DNA of 64,000 nucleotides. It comes from Edaphochlamys debaryana. Its lineage: Eukaryota; Chlorophyta; Chlorophyceae; Chlamydomonadales. Positions 30,992 to 45,900 of the stretch are shown here, piece by piece. The notes under the pieces were generated by a model that saw only the letters and a program-made list of their open reading frames with translations, searched no databases and had not been told where the DNA came from. Position numbers and translations under genes: made by a program. Position 1 is the stretch's first letter. Each line of letters starts with the position of its first letter. Location of the stretch: assembly GCA_016858145.1 (NCBI GenBank), contig JAEHOE010000104.1:186001-250000 (forward strand). Direction: 5' to 3'.

Positions 30992-33900
30992 AGAGGCGGC
31001 CGGCGTAGCCCTCGGCGCACTGGCGCTGGGAAGGGTAATCAGGTAGGGCGGAGGGAGAAGGGGGAAGACGTGCGGGCGGTTTGAATAGTTTGAAGGCAAG
31101 GCGAGAGGGTTGTCACGCCCGAAACTAAGCCCTGGGCAAAACCCTTCGTGTACGGCACCGGGGGCACCCCTGTACGGTACGGCACTGACCTCGACGTACG
31201 AAGCGGCGGGGTCGTCCGCCGGCGCGCCCCAGAGCAGGCAGGCGCTGTCCACACCGGCCCCGACGCTGCTCGCAGCGCTGCCGTTGGCGCGTGCCTGCCG
31301 TTGCGCGTCGTAGGTCGTCAGCACCGCCGCCCCCGGTGGCTGGGAGGCGTACCAAGCTGACTGACACGTCACTAGCGCGGAGGTCCCGGCAGTGCTGCTG
31401 CTGTTGCTGGGTTCAGCCGCCGCTGGTGCCCTGGAGTCCGAGCTGGCTTCGAGCGCGGAGGCGGTGGGGGCGGCTTCTGGCGAGCAGGCGTCATCTCTGA
31501 AGCAGCGGTGGACCTGTGTGCTGTTGGCGGCCGACTGCCAGTAGCCGGGGCGTGGGGCCACCACCGCCCCGCCGGTGCACACGGCGTTGCGAGGGCAGAC
31601 CGCGCAGACGCCGGAGCCCGCGAGGGCCTCGGCCCGGAGGGTTTCGTTGCTGTACGACACACGTGCGTTGACCGCCGCGCTCCGGGGGGCCACCCAGAGG
31701 GCGAACTGCCCCGGTCGGCAGCGGAGGCAGGAGGTGAGGGCGGGGCTGAGGGAGCCGGGCCCAGCTGCCAGCAGCTCCTCCCCCAGGCGGCAGGGGCTCA
31801 GCGCCACGGGCTGGGCCAGGGGCGGCACCTGAAGGGGACATGCGAGTGAGGGTGGGGCACGGCAAGGGGAGGGACCGCTAGAAACAGGAGACAATGGCAA
31901 TCCGCCCATCCCTCCGCCCCGCACCCATTCCGGCTCAGTGCTTACCGTAGGGGCAGCAGCTCCGTCTCCGGCCCGGCTCGCCGCCTCGGCGCCGGTTGCG
32001 TATGCGGACGTGACGTTGAGGGCGTACCCCGCCCCCGCCCACCCCACCGCCTGCAGCCCCTCCCACGTGGCCAGACCCGCCACGAAGGCCGCCGTGGGCT
32101 GACTCAGCAGCAGGGACCCGAGGTCGGCGGGGGCCAGGAGCAGGGAGGCGGTGAGGGGGCCGTGCTCTGCAGAGGGAGCGGCAGCGTTCGAGGGAGTCGA
32201 ATTGACCATGTGTGGGCACGAAACAGACAAAGGCATAGCCAACATAAACCGCGCACGGCACGTGGCTTACGACCCATGAAAACCCTAAAACCCTAAAACC
32301 GTACCGGTGATGCGCCGCCCCGCCTCGTCCACCAGCTCCGCCTGCAGCCGCGTCGCCTCGCCCGGGTGGAGGCTCAGCACCTCGCCGGGGCCCAGAGGCG
32401 TGGAGCCGTCGGCCCTCAGCAGCCGCAGCCCCGCGGGCGGCAGCGCGAGCAGTTGGCCCAGCAGCGCCGCCGCCAGCGCAGATGCGGTGGTGCGGTTAGC
32501 GCCTTTGGTGCCGGGGTCTGCTGCGGGCCCCGCAAGCTGCTGGCACTCGGCGACCGCCGCCCACAGACGCGTGATGGAGGCCGGCGGCTGGCCAGAACGA
32601 AAGGAGCTCGACGCATTATTAGTAGCGGCGGAACTGCTTTCGGCGGCGGCGGCTTGGACCGCCGCTCGCACGAGTTCCGAGGTTGGCAGGTCTTCATCAA
32701 TATCGGCGTTAGCGTCAGAAACTGAGCCGTTGACAACCCGGTCTTCATCAATTGCCGAGCAGCCCAGCCAGAGTGATGATGCTGACGTGTCCGCAGTCCA
32801 CAGCAGCCTGTCCGCCCGCCGAGCATCGTCGCCAGCAGGGCCTGCTGGTGCTGTGACCCCGCCTGATTGAGAGCCTCCGGCGCCGTTGCTGCTGTCGCCA
32901 CGCCGCAAGGGCACCAGCGGCGCGACGTCCCGCATCGCCAGAACCCAACAGCCCTCGGACGCCGCCGCGCGCAGCGCCGCCAGAGTCTCCTGCCAGGTGC
33001 TGACGTAGCTCGGCGCCAGAGCACCGCTGTTTCCTGCTGTCAATGCCGCGGTGTTGACTTGAGCCGGAGCACCGCCTCGGCAGTCGGCTGTGTGCTGTGT
33101 CGTGGCGATGCCTGCACCCGCAACGGCCGCTGTGTTGCCACCGCCCAGGTCGGTCCCGGCCGTCAGCGCTGCCGCGACGCCCTCCGAAAGGAACAGTGCC
33201 CCGCCGTAACCCCCTGCGTACTGCTGATACTCAGGGCCGCTGCTGCCCGCTGCCGCCAGCGATGACTGCCCACCGGCGGCGTTGCCAGTGAAGGAGCTAC
33301 GGGCGACCAACAGCGCCGAGCCCGCATCTACGGGGGCTGCAGCCGAGGTGCCTGCTGCAGGAGCTACAGCCGCGATGCCTCCGCCCGAGGACGCCGTGTT
33401 GTTGACAATCTCGACTGCGTCGATCACCGCTTGGCCCACGCCCTCCAGGTAGAGCCCTCCGCCCAGCTGCGTGGCAGAGCAGCCGATTACGGCGCTCGTG
33501 AAGACAGCCAGGCTGGAGGCTCCCCGAGCGCACACGCCGCCGCCCGAGCCCGCCGCGCTGTTAGCCTCCAGCCGACAGCCTTCCACGCGGACCCCCGTGT
33601 CAGCCCCGGCGAGGAACAGGCCCCCGCCGCACTCGGCCGCCTCTCCCTGGGGCACCCAGTTGCCGACCAGGGTGCTGCCCTGGAGCAGCAGGGTCGTGTC
33701 CGCCCCTGGCTGTTGCTGCTCCTGCTGGGGTCCCGAGCTGCTGTTACCCCAGCAGCTACTGCTTCCGACCACCGACAGTGCTCCGCCTGCCTGGCCAGCC
33801 CAGCCGCCAGACAGGACGGACGACGCCACGACAGCCCTGGGCCCGCTGAGCCCAACCTTCGCCGCCGGCGCGCCTTCTGATGACGTGGGCCCCGCCGCAA

Positions 33901-36900
33901 CCGCAGCGGACGCGTTGAGGTGGATTGCGCCTCCTAAGCGGCCGGCCGAGTTGCGCTCAAAGCCGCAGCCGCACATCTCCACCATTGCCGCCGCCGCATC
34001 CGGAGGGAAGCCGCCAGCGCAGGCCGCGGCTAAGGCGGCGGGACTCAAGCCTGAGAACAAGGCAGCTTGGGCCAGGGGCGCTGCGCCGGCGGACGACAGC
34101 AGCAGCCGGCGGCGCTGGGAGCTGGCGGGGGCTGTCGCCGTCGCCTGCAAGGAGCGCCGTGCCGGTAGGTCTGCGTAGATGGCGCCGCCGTGTAACCCGG
34201 CGGCGTTATCCCGAAACGCGACGCCACGGGCCCGGAGGGTGGCGCGGGCGTCACCCGCCGCCGCCGGGAGCCCCGGCTGGCGCAAGGCCACGGCCCCGCC
34301 CAGGCCGCCACAGGAGTTGGCCTCGAAGCGGCAGCCCTCCAAGTTCAACAAGACTTGCCCGCCGCTGCCTGAACGGTCCGCAGAGGCGCCCGAAGCAGCA
34401 GCTGCAGCGGCGGCCTCCAGCGAAATGGCGCCCCCGTCCGCTCCAGCACGGCTGCAGGGTGGGTTGGATGGGGAGTGTACGTAACGAAGGGAGCTGGCAT
34501 GGCACTGCGTACACGTTAGGGGCGCATTCCGCATTGCCCTTCTTACTTGGACAGAAACAAGGCGCCGGCGGCCAGGTGAACGGTCTGATTCGACCCTGAG
34601 CGTGCCTGCGGGGAGGTGCGAGAGGCAGGTGGCGGGGTGGACCCTTGGTCATTGAATCAGCACGTGTCCAGAGCTCGGACCTATCTAGGCATCTTCCGGC
34701 TAGAAGCCAGGACCCTGCCCCGATGGACCCATGGACACACCTGGACCGCAATTGCTCCGCCACTGCCTCGCACAGCCGTGTTGTTGGCAAAGGCCGTGGC
34801 GTCCCCACTGACCTCCAGGTACCCCCCGTGCCCGCACCAGGTGGCACCTCCGCTTCCTCCAGCGCTGTTTCCAGCAACGCGGCTTCCGTTCCTGAAGCGC
34901 GCATCGCCCAACACGGCTGCCGCCACGGCACCACCGTCTGCACCGGCTTGGTTACGCTCTATCGAGCCGCCGCCGCCGCCACCGCCACCGCCGATGCTCA
35001 GGGCTGCGAGGCGGCCACCCACGAACACGCCGCCGCCGCTGCCCACGAGGGCCCTGTTCTCGCGCAAGGCCCCGCCGGCGTCGATCCGCACCTCGCCGAC
35101 CACATCCCCCGCCACGTGCACCGCGCCGCCCTCTCCCCGTGCCACGTTGCCGTGTACGGCAGCACCGTACGACAGCTCCATGCCGCCGAGCCATGCCGCC
35201 GCCACGCCGCCGCCGTTGGTCGCGGAGCAGGCGTCGATCCGGCTGCCATCGCCAGCGACTAGTAGTCTTCCCAGGCCGCTGGGGGCGTAGAGCGCGCCGC
35301 CGGAAGAGGCTGCTGAGCACGCCTCAATGGCGCTGCCTGAGCGGACCGACACCTCTGCAGCGAACCCCAACACAGCGAGTCCGCCACCGGAACCCGTGCG
35401 GGCGGCGTTGCCGGAGACCCTGCTGCCGTCCTCGAGGGCCCAGAGGGTGAGGTTCCTCGCCACCCAAGCCAAGCCACCATCGCTGAAGGCCGTGTCGTTT
35501 GCGGCGACAGAGCCGCCGGTCAGCGTCAGTGCGCCGAGGCTGCCGCCCACCCACAGCCCTCCACCTGCGTTGGAGGCGGCCCGGTTGCCGCTCACTTCGC
35601 TCTTGCTGCGTAGCTCGACAGACTCAACGTCGCCTTCGCAAGACAGCGCGCCCCCCATTCTCGCCGTGTTGTTGCTCAGCGTGCTGCCCCCTTCCAGCAG
35701 CAACCGCTCTACCCGCTCCTGCGCAGCTACTGCTCCGCCAGAGCGCGCCGCTGTGTTGGCCGAGACGCGGCTCCTGTCGCGGACCTCCAGTGCGTTCAGC
35801 GTCCCGCCGACGTAGAGCGCCCCGCCGCTGCGGCCTGCGCTGCAGCCCTCCACGCCCGAACCGTCGCTCAGGGTCAGGCTGGCGTTGCCCCCAGCGTAGA
35901 AGCCGCCGCCGTCGAGGCCGGCGGCTAGGGCAGAAGCGGACGAGCCTGACTGCAGCTTGACGGCCAAAGCGCCGCCAGCAAAGGCGCCGCCGCCACTGCC
36001 ACCGACGGCTCGGCTGGAAGTGAGGCGAGAGCTGGAAGTCAGCAGGAGGCTCAGGGCTTGCCCGGCGTACAAGGCGCCGCCGTCGTGGCTCGCCTTGCAC
36101 TCAGAAATGCTGCTGCCGGTGCTGAGCTCTACGCGAGGCAGGGAGGCCGGCGTGTGGATGCAGCCGCCCCGGACCGCCTTGCAGCCCAAGAGGGTCGAGT
36201 TGAGCGCGATCGAGACCAGCTCCAGGCCCTCTTCCGCATGCACACAGCCGCCGTCTCCAAGCGGCGTGGAGCTGTTGCCAATCCAGCTGCCGTTGACGAG
36301 CCTCACGGAACCCGAGGAGGTGAGGTGTACGGCACCTCCAGATCCGTTTCTGGCGATGCTGCCCTCCATGCAGCTGCCATGGCTCAGCTCCAGTACGGCA
36401 GATCCGGTCACGTGGATTGCGCCGCCGCTGCCCCTGGCCGTGTTTCGGCGGAGGCAGCTCCCGCCGTCCAGCACGAATCGGGCCTGGCCGCTCGCTGCCA
36501 CGGCGCCGCCATCTCCGTCCAGGGCCTCACAGTCTGACATGGCGCTCCGGTCTGACAGGGTCAGCTGCCGTACCCGGTCCGTCACGTGAAGGGCGCCGCC
36601 GCTGAGCGCCGCCCAGCAGCCCTCCACTCGGCTGCCGCCCGAGAGCGTTACGGAGTCAATGGGCAGGGAGGAGGCCAACAGGCCGCCGAAGCCCCAGGTC
36701 GCACTGCGTGCGGTGAAAGGGCCGGGTGGATAGGAAGTACGTAAGGTTGACCGGAGCTACGAGGAGCTTCAGCTACGAGGGTTGCAGATAGCGCCCGACT
36801 GGAGAGGGAGAGCAACAGCCCATGCCGCGTTTCAGGCAGCAGCAGCCTAAACAGCCCACCTGTTGTTCACGGCCGTACTGCCGGCACTCAGGCTGACGCT

Positions 36901-39900
36901 GTCCACCAGCCCAACAGCTCCATCAACCATGAAGGCGCCGCCAGACATGTTGGCAGTGTTGTACGACAGCTCCGCTCCTGCCAGACGGATAGAAGCCACG
37001 TGGCCCGCTGACAGTACGGCACCGTTCTGGGCGGTGTTGCCCAACAGACGGCAGTCGCTGGCTTCCAGAGCGCCCAAGGCGCCAGCCACCTTGAAAGCGC
37101 CGCCGCTATGGTTCCACCGATAGAAATCGTTGATAATATCCAGGTGATAATGCCTCCAATTGAACAGGCTTGGCTTGGGGAGGTCGAAGGTTGGTCGGGG
37201 GCCGTTGCCCTCGATCAGGGTTCCGGCCTCGAGCTGGATCGACCCCAGGGAGCCGTTTGCTGCCACTACGGCTCCGCCCAGCCACGCCCGGTTGCTCCGG
37301 GCCGTGACGTTGCGGAGGGTCACGTGCGTTGAGTCTGCGCCCATCAGCACAAGGGAGGCACCAAAGCTGCCTTCGTTGGACTCGAGCACTGAGTCTGCCA
37401 ACGAGACGGTCCGGGGCATCTGGCGGGCATGGGGACGGGCGGACGTCTGGTAAGGAGGGCGCGCGAGACAAGGATACAGCACAATGGAGCCGCCGACCCC
37501 CTATCCAGGAACCGCCCAGATAGCAGACAGGTAAGATAGATTGCCCCAATTAAGCTCCGAGCCGATGGCAAAAAGATACCCACCTTAGGGTCGGCGGACA
37601 TGTCCAGGATGACAGCGCCGTAGCCCTCGAGCGACCCAGCGCGGTCCCAAGGCGCGTCGTACATGAAGGGCCACAGCGTGCCGTACGCGCCGCCCCAGGT
37701 GACTGATGTACGGCGTACAGTCACTCCCGCAAACCGTACGGCACCGGGCTGCCCTTCGCCAAACCGGAGCAGTGCGCAGGACCAGCCGTGGGCGTTCACG
37801 ACGTCAAGGCACCGTAGCTCTTCCAGGCTGGCCGAAACAACGTTGGTCGCGTGGAGGGGCCCGAAGACGAGCACCGGTGGCTTGGCGTCTCTGTCCTCCA
37901 GGGTTGCGTTGGGGCTGCGTGGATCCGTTGTCAGTACGGCAGTCAAGGCGTCCTCCACGGCTGGGACGTCCCGGGGCCGCCCGGTCAGGTTGGCAAAGGT
38001 CACGTTGGAGAGGGTGAGGTAGGGACAGTGGAGGCACTGGAAGAGGGGGCCTCCGGTCGGCAGGGGCAGGCCCTCCACAATCGAGTCCACCAGCCGCAGG
38101 TGCTGCACGCCCCGCAGTGTGACGCCCTCGTCGGCGCCCGCATTGCTCACGAGCCCGGACAGGTTGCTGAAGCGGTACCGCGTGTACGGCGGTACGGCGG
38201 CACGGCGCTTCACGCTAGCGGTTGGAATGCCCTCCAGCGTGATGTTGCCGTACGTCGTACTCCCCAGCTCCAGGGTGGGCGGTTGCGTGGTGTTGGCGAG
38301 GGGCACGGTCCAGGGGGCCGAGGGGTTGGCCGCTTCGGCGGGGGGGTCCCAGCACTGGAGGCGCCGGGACCGGGGCGTGAGCTCCAGGCGACAGCTGAGG
38401 GTCCAGGGCGGGAGCGGCGTCGTGGAGGCATCTTCATCATGCGCCTCTGATGGCGCAGGAGGCTGGGGCGACGGCCGGGCTGGCATGGCCGGGGCGGGCA
38501 GTAGGGGCCCTGTACCTGCAAGCACACGGCATGCGACCGATGCAGGGTCAGCCCTTGTCGAAGAAAAGGAACTGCGGCGGCAGTAGTGCGCAATTCGTAT
38601 GCTCACCACGGTCGCACGTAGACGTCCCGCCCGGCCGCATGCACTCACCCAGCCGCACCGCCTCCAATCCGTCCCCCATGTCTGCCGGGGACCGCCCGCG
38701 CCGGCGGAGGTCTCCCAGCCCCAGCTGTCCCACGGCGTTGTCGCCCCAACACTTGAGCTGCCCGGTCCCCCGCAGCACCGCGCAGCTCCGGTTGCCGCCA
38801 GCCGCCACGGCAGCCGCCAGCAGCGGGAGCCCGGACAGACTGGAGCCCAGGTTCACGGCCGCCAGGTCGGACATGCTGCCGGGTCGGTCGCCGCGGTTGG
38901 TGCGGTCCCCGAGTCCAAGCTGCCCGTACTCGTTCAGCCTGCCGAGGTCGAGGGATCGAAAGAAGCATGACTTGCGCGTCAGAAAGGGCTGCCACACCCT
39001 ACCTGCATGGTAAATGCCTAGGCCTGCTGTGCTGCTGTGACCCTCAGGACGCATGCAACTCCGGTGGCCGCTGTACGGCACGCACCCGAAGCACTTGAGC
39101 TCCCTGCCCTCGAGCAGGGCGCACACGTGGTGCTCCCCGCAGGCGATGTGGGCCGCTGCCGCCCCCTCCCCCAGGTCCACGGGCCTCAGCGCAACGCCCA
39201 TGGCGGAGGGGGTGGCCCCACGGTCCGTGTCGTCATCGGCACCCAGCTGGCCAAACCAGTTCCTATGAGGGTGGGCAAAGAGGAGGAGGCCTAGACTCGG
39301 GAAAGAGAGGCCCCGAGGTTGTTCGCAGGGGGTGAAGGAGAGGAGGAGGCTGGGAAGGAGAGGCCCCGAGGTTGCCCCCCGAGTCCCCCAGCGCCGCCCC
39401 GGGTCCATCCCACCTGCCCCAGCACTTGACGCGTCCGCCGACCAGGAGCGCGCACACGTGGCCCTGCGTAGAAAGGTAGGCATGGGAGGTATAATCAGGA
39501 GGATCACAGAGGCTAGGCGCGATCACCGTCCCACAGCTGACCTGCCCCACCCTGGCCCATGCCGCCGTGTCGTACCCGCGCCTGGCTACTGCGTACCCGC
39601 CAACAGCCGGACCAGAAACCACACACAGCGCAGCCAACCGCCAACCGCCAACAGCCAACCGCCAACAGCCGGACCAGAAACCACACACAGCGCAACCCAC
39701 CGAAGCGCAGCGAGCCAGACCCGGCCCGGCCCCTCCCTCACCTGGCCGCTGCAGAGCCGTGCGGCCCGCGCCCCCGGCCCCAGGTCGATGGGGCGGACCC
39801 CGGCCGTGCGGGCGCTGGTGTCCGCGGCATAGCCGTACAGCCCCTCGATGCCTAGCTGCTCGAAGAACCCGTCCCTGCAGTACGTACGGCAGCGGAGGGC

Positions 39901-42900
39901 TTCGGTTTAGGAGATGCATACCGCTTCCCCGCCAGTGACTGCCCTGTGCACGCCCGCGTCTCGCTCACCCCCAGCACGTGACCACCCCCCCGGGCTGCAG
40001 CACGGCGCACGCCGTCTTCTCCCCCGCCGCCAGGGCCGTCGCCCTCCAGCCCCCCGGTCCAAAGTCCACCACCCCGGCCGAGGCGTCGGGGCGGGAGGCG
40101 TCGTTCGGGCGGCCCAGCTGGCCAGAGCCGTTATCACTGGAGGGTGACAGGAGGGCAAGAAAGGGCGTAGGTAGGGGGCCAAGTTCATGTGAGTCGTCAC
40201 ATGATCCTCATCACACGATATCAAGCGAGCCCATGCCGTTGTACCCCAGCTCACCCCCAGCACGCCACCACGCCCCCGGGCTGCATAAGCGCGCAGCAGA
40301 AGTAGGCCCCGCACGCGAGGGCCGAGGCCGCCAGACCCTCCGCGCGGGTGCCCCCGAAGTCCACGGGGCGCAGGGCGGCCGGCAGCTCGCCCGGCTCGTC
40401 GCCCAGGGTCACCAGAGGGTCAAGCCCCCGCACGCCCAGCTGGCCAATGCGGTTGGACCTGGGACGGCAGCAGGTGCGGTTGAAGGATGTTATGGGGCAG
40501 TGCGCAGATGGGGCGGTAGGTACGAGCGGGCACGGGTGCCACTCGGTGACGCCGGGACCGCGGATGCAGAGTGGCGAATAAACCACTGGATGGCCAATGA
40601 CACAGCAGCACCCAGCCTGCCTTTGCTCTCGGCATCGCAACGAATCGCTACCACAGCCCCCGACCTACCCCCAGCACACCACCTCCCCCGTTGCCAGAGC
40701 TGCGCAGCTGTGCCCCCACCCCGCCGCCACCGCCACCGCCACGCTGCCGCCCAGGTCCACCTGCCGAGGAGAGGAGCGAGGCGGGGCGCAAGGATTTCAT
40801 AGGACGCGTGCCCCGCAAAAGTGGAGTGGGGTTGAGCAAGGTGCATCCGGGGCCATCGAGGCAACACCAAGCCCACACCTCTGCGGACCCTCGCTCACCG
40901 CAGGCAGGTCGTCGCCCATGCCCTGCGGCCCCCCGCCCCTGCCCCTCGTGTCTCCGATGCCGAGCTGACCGTCCTCGTTGGCGCCCTGCAGGGATGCGGG
41001 AGGTGAGGTGTGGAGTTATGCCGGTCACGCGTTTGGGGCGGGCCTTTGTAGAGCGAGAGGGATTCTCGCGTCACGGCCATGGAGTTCATGGAGTGGGTGG
41101 TGGTGGGGCGACGGTTAGAACCTGCCCTGCCCCCTAAACGAACCCCTTAGCTCCCGCCCTTGCATACGGCACGCACCCAGCACTTGACCCTGCCCCGCTC
41201 GAGTAGGGCGCACGAGTGGTCGGCGCCCATGGCCACGTCCAGCACCCGCAGAGGCGGGCCTGGAGGAGGGAACAGGGAGAGGCGGTTGGTTAAACAGGCG
41301 CGAGCCGGAGTGGGGGTTCGAAGCGGAGTCTGGGCCTCTCTGCCACTTCTTGCAACTGCAACTGCACACACCTCCTGTTTGCCACGGCGCCATTTCGGGG
41401 GGCGGTCTGGGAGGCGGTGCCGGCTCGGGAAGCTCGCCTGGAGGAGGTGAGCATGCACCCAGGTGCGCAAGTTGCACATAAGTTGGGCAGACCGGCAGCC
41501 AACGAAACCACCACCACCACACGCCCGCCACCCACCGGGCTGAATTGGGTTGCTGCACCTCAGCCCCACGTCTTGCTGGTGACCGCACGTGTTGGCGCCC
41601 CAGCCGGAAAAGGAGCACTCGTGCAGCGCCCGCGGCGGGGCTTGGGGCGGGGAAGCGCCGCAGTCCACTCGGGACTGCGTGGGGTTGGAGCGGGGTTGAG
41701 AGGCAGGGCGCGACGTGTACAGTATGCAACCAGGTCAAAGTCAGGTCTTTCCGTCACGGCCGGGCATTGAGAGCGGCGCGGATTTGCAAGGGCGCTCAGG
41801 GCCAAGGGTCTGGGCCGAAGGCCCGCGCTGCTTTAATCAAGTACGTTCAGCTGTGCCATGAGGAGTGGAGGAGGCGCGCAAGGGGCTTCGCCGCGCTCCA
41901 GGGTGCCACATCAGCCGGCTGTATGTGCAACGCAACGGTCTCGCTCTTGCTTGGCAACAGCGCTAGGATTTATTACGTACGTACCATGTGAATGGGGTAG
42001 TCAGGCGCATAGAAGCCCAGCGGTTGCGTGTAGGCCGTACCCGACCGATACCTGCGGGGCAGAAGGGGTGGGGCGGGGCACCGGCACCCTTCACGTCAGC
42101 ATCTGCGTCCCCCATGCCCCACAAGAAGCCGGCGGCAAACATCAACCACACAAGCGACGGCTGCGCACCCTAGCTGCCGGCACGCCACCGCCGTACTCGA
42201 GGCTTTCCAGCCGTCATTGCTGCAGGGAGGGGAGGGAGGCAAACGTAGACAGGCGTTGTGAGGAGCGAGAGTGCGTGGGGGCGAGCGCGACTCAGTTGCT
42301 TGACTCGAACTCCCACCCACCAAACACTGCCCCAGGTGCGGTTGTGGAAGATCTCGAGCCGCCCGGTGCCCGGAGGTGAGGAGCCCGAGCCAAGCAGTCG
42401 GATGCTGTTCTCAGGCACTGCGGGGAGGGCGGGGAGGGAGGAGAGCAATAACTCATGAGCGAGGAGGACGCCACAACAGATCTGCAGTGTGCATTGTTGG
42501 CTGCCTCCTGACCTATTAAGCTGAAACATAGCAAGTAAACCTCGAGGTGTCAAGCTGAGATCCCCTCCCTTACGCCGTACGATTCGGTACGAACGCACCA
42601 TGACAAATCACGGCCACCAGCTCCGTACAGTTTCCCGCTCGGTCTACCACGCCGCTGCACTCGGACCAGGCCCTGGCCCCGGGGGGGCAGGACACGTGCG
42701 TTATGCTGGGCACTGCCGCACCGAAGCTCAGCTGCAGAGGGGTGCCCTCGGTCTTGACGGCGCGGCCGCCGCCCGCAAAGCCCGCGGCCAAGCACGCCGT
42801 GTTGGACTCCACGTCCGTCCAGTGCGGCTTGCAGACGTAGTAGCCTGTGCCGGTCAGCTCGATCGCCGCGACGTACAGCACCTGTACGGGTCGCACGCGC

Positions 42901-45900
42901 GCATAGTGAGCCATACATGTGTACGGCACAATGTTGCCGTACACGTGCGTTCCGCCTGGTGGCAGGATTCATTTGCAAAACAGTATCCCTGTCATTCACC
43001 TGGTCTGCGGCGATGTTGAGGCTAATAGACTTGTTGCTGGCGATGAGCTGGAACAGGAAGAAGCTCCACGCGTTCAGCGGGCGACCCACTGCCAGAGCAT
43101 CAAGCATAAGTGTCCGAGGGGGCATGCATAAGGGGCATGAGTAAGGGCCTGGCATGTGGATTGCATGAGTGTCAGTTGGTGGTTGGGACAGACGCACCGA
43201 CAGGTGGCGGCGGCGGGGGTAGCGGCGGCGGGCGGGGCGGGCGAGGCGACTCGGGAGAAGCGGGCAGCGGCCCTGCGGGAAGGGCCACGGGGTAGGGACA
43301 GGTGATCCTCACGTTTGCAGCCGGCTCAGCCCTCGGAGACCTCGTTCTCGCCCATCCAGGAGCGGGCTAGGTGCTGCGCAGCCCTCGCCTGAAGAACCGG
43401 GGGCGCTCGCAGCCCGCCCGGGCACACCCCGCCGCGCCCCGCCCGGACTCAGCGGCCGCCCGCGGGGGACAGGTCACCCCCTCCCTTCACCTCACACAAC
43501 CCCCACCCCCTCCCTTCACCTCTCGCTCTCCCACCTTCGCACCCCACAAAGATGTCCTCCGTGTGATCACAGTCGCCCCCACCCGGGCCCGGCCCCAGGA
43601 AGCGGCACTCGGCCAGGCCGGCCGCACCGGGGGGGCACGCCAGCTCGTCCTGGGGGGCGTGGGAAGGGAAGGGCGTAGAAAACGGGGCATGGCACGGTCA
43701 GCACTACTGCACAGCACGGGTCAGCACAGCAAAGCCTCGCTCTGCTGTTCAAAGCATGGCTGGCTTGGCTGCCTGCCTTATTCCCGCCCGAACCAGCGGC
43801 GGACGCATTCCCCTGCCCTACCCTTCCTTCTCCCCTCGCCGCTTGCCTCCCCAGCACCCACCCACGTGTACGGCAACAGCGTGGCACAGCATCTCCTGTA
43901 TCACCTGTCGAGGATTCCTCATAACTTGCTTCCCCCTTCGCCCCTACCTCAGCTCTCCAACCCCCAACCCACCATCAGCACGGGCCCGCTGCTCCCCGCC
44001 AGGCCCTGCCGCAGCTCCTGTGCCAGGGCCTGCGCCTGCCAGCCGCTGCGGTTGAAGCCCAGCTGCCGACACACCGCCGCTGCGTTGGCTAGGCCGTGGT
44101 ACTGCCAGCCGTCGTCACTGCGGGGGACGAAGTGGGGAAGGGGGCGAATTTGGCGGAAGTACAGGGTGGGAAGGGGAGAGTGCTTGTGGTCCTGAGCGCG
44201 GGGGGGCGGATCCCGTCCCCAGGACAAGTAGCAAAGCTCGTCGCTGGGCGGGACGACTGAGCAGTGGAGAAGCCCGGGGCCAGCCAGTAGTGTTGGGCTG
44301 AGGCGGCCTTGCAGCTGAACCCTTCGCCGATCGGACTCACCACACGGTGCCCCATGTGCCATTCCTGCGCGGGCGTCGGCGGCATGTCGGGGCGAGCGGG
44401 CGGGGTTCAAAGGGGTGGGGTTGGGGCTACGAGGGCTCAAGGCCTGCTGCTAGCACCCAGCCACCCGTCACTCCAGCGCCGGGTCGCACAGCCGCCCAGC
44501 CGCCCACAGCCAGCCCCGCTCACACCAAGCTTGCGTTGAATACCTCCAACCTCCCCACCGCTCCCTGCGCGCTCGGACCGCGCGAGAAGGTGAGCGCGTT
44601 CACCAAGCGCACGGGGATCTCGTCCGCTGCACGGTATATAACGGGGCGGGGTACGCCGTCGCAAACACAACAGGCATAGGGCCACGGGGTGGGGCAGGGA
44701 AGCAAGCAACGAGGCGTCACCGCCAGAAGGGGGCAGGCCCGTCGGGAGGCGCTAAGGGGAGCATTGAACCAGAGGTCATGGTTAAGCATGCATGGAATGG
44801 CCTCCAGCGCCTCACCCGAGCACGTGACGCCCACGTCTCTGTCGTGAGTGCCGTACGCACTGCCCCAGCCCCCCTCGAAATCGCACGCCGAGAGGGCGGC
44901 GTCGCGGCTGGCGTTACAGGTCACGGATTCCTGAGGAGGGAAGGAGAGGGGAGGGGGTGCAGAAGCCCGCAGGCGCGGAGGGTGACTCGCAGAGCCGCCG
45001 CCGCAATAACGTACCTAAGGCTCTGTGCTTTGCTTTGTGTTTTGCAAGCCAATCAGCTGTTGGGCATGCCATTGGCATTGGAATTGTAATTGGCATTGTG
45101 TTTGTCCTAACCTGCTGAGGCGGAGGTGCACAGGGGGGCAGAGGGGCGCACGTGCGCTTGCCCAGGCTGCAGGTAGTGCTCTCATGTCCCCCTCAATTTC
45201 CGCCGCATGCACTCCCATGCACCCCGCCACCCACCAGGTGGATGGGCCCCGTGCCGCCCCCCGCGCGCCAGGCCGTGCCTCCCCGGTGGCCCAGCTGCCG
45301 GCACACCACCACCGCATTGTCGTCTCTCCCCTGCCAGGATAGGCCGCCGCTGGAGGCACGTGGAGTGGTTCCGGATTAGTGCCAAGCAAATCCATATTCG
45401 CAAGCGTGTCGTGTCAAGCGTGCGTGGAAGCAAGGGATTCGGGCACTGCTGCCGTACTATAGGATCAGCTGATGAGGCCTATGCTGCAGGTCCTATGGTA
45501 CGGTACGTTGGGTACGTCTGACTCACTCGACGGTGCCCCACGTCCCGTTGAAGAACACCTGCCGGGACGGAAGACGCAAGAGACGGTATGCATGAGAGAA
45601 GGGGGGAGTTGGGTAGCATGAGTGCAAGGGAGAACAAGCGCACCAAATGTACAAAAGCCGATCAGTTTGTTCGTTAGGCAGGGCCCTCCTGTCGTTCGCT
45701 TCCCACCTCGAGGCGACCCGACAGCGGTGATGACCCGTCGACGAGGCGAAGGGGCGCGGCTGCACGGGCGGGGACATGTAAGGGGGACCGCGGGGCAGGT
45801 CTGGCGCACGGGCGCAGGGGGGCGCACGGGGCAGGTGTGGTGGATGGGCAGCTCCCGCCTCCACAACGCAGCACGCATAGCAGCACGCATAGTCGTACAT

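Noticed and set aside
32307..36605. Long plus-strand frames opposite the beta-helix exons
   Set aside because: Antisense shadows of GC-rich coding DNA. The minus strand carries conserved GGA turns and correct splice phases.
41177..41437. Possibility that SRCR and RCC1 parts are two separate genes
   Set aside because: A Pro-rich linker exon joins them in phase, with no stop codon, start codon context or signal peptide between them; kept as a caveat only.
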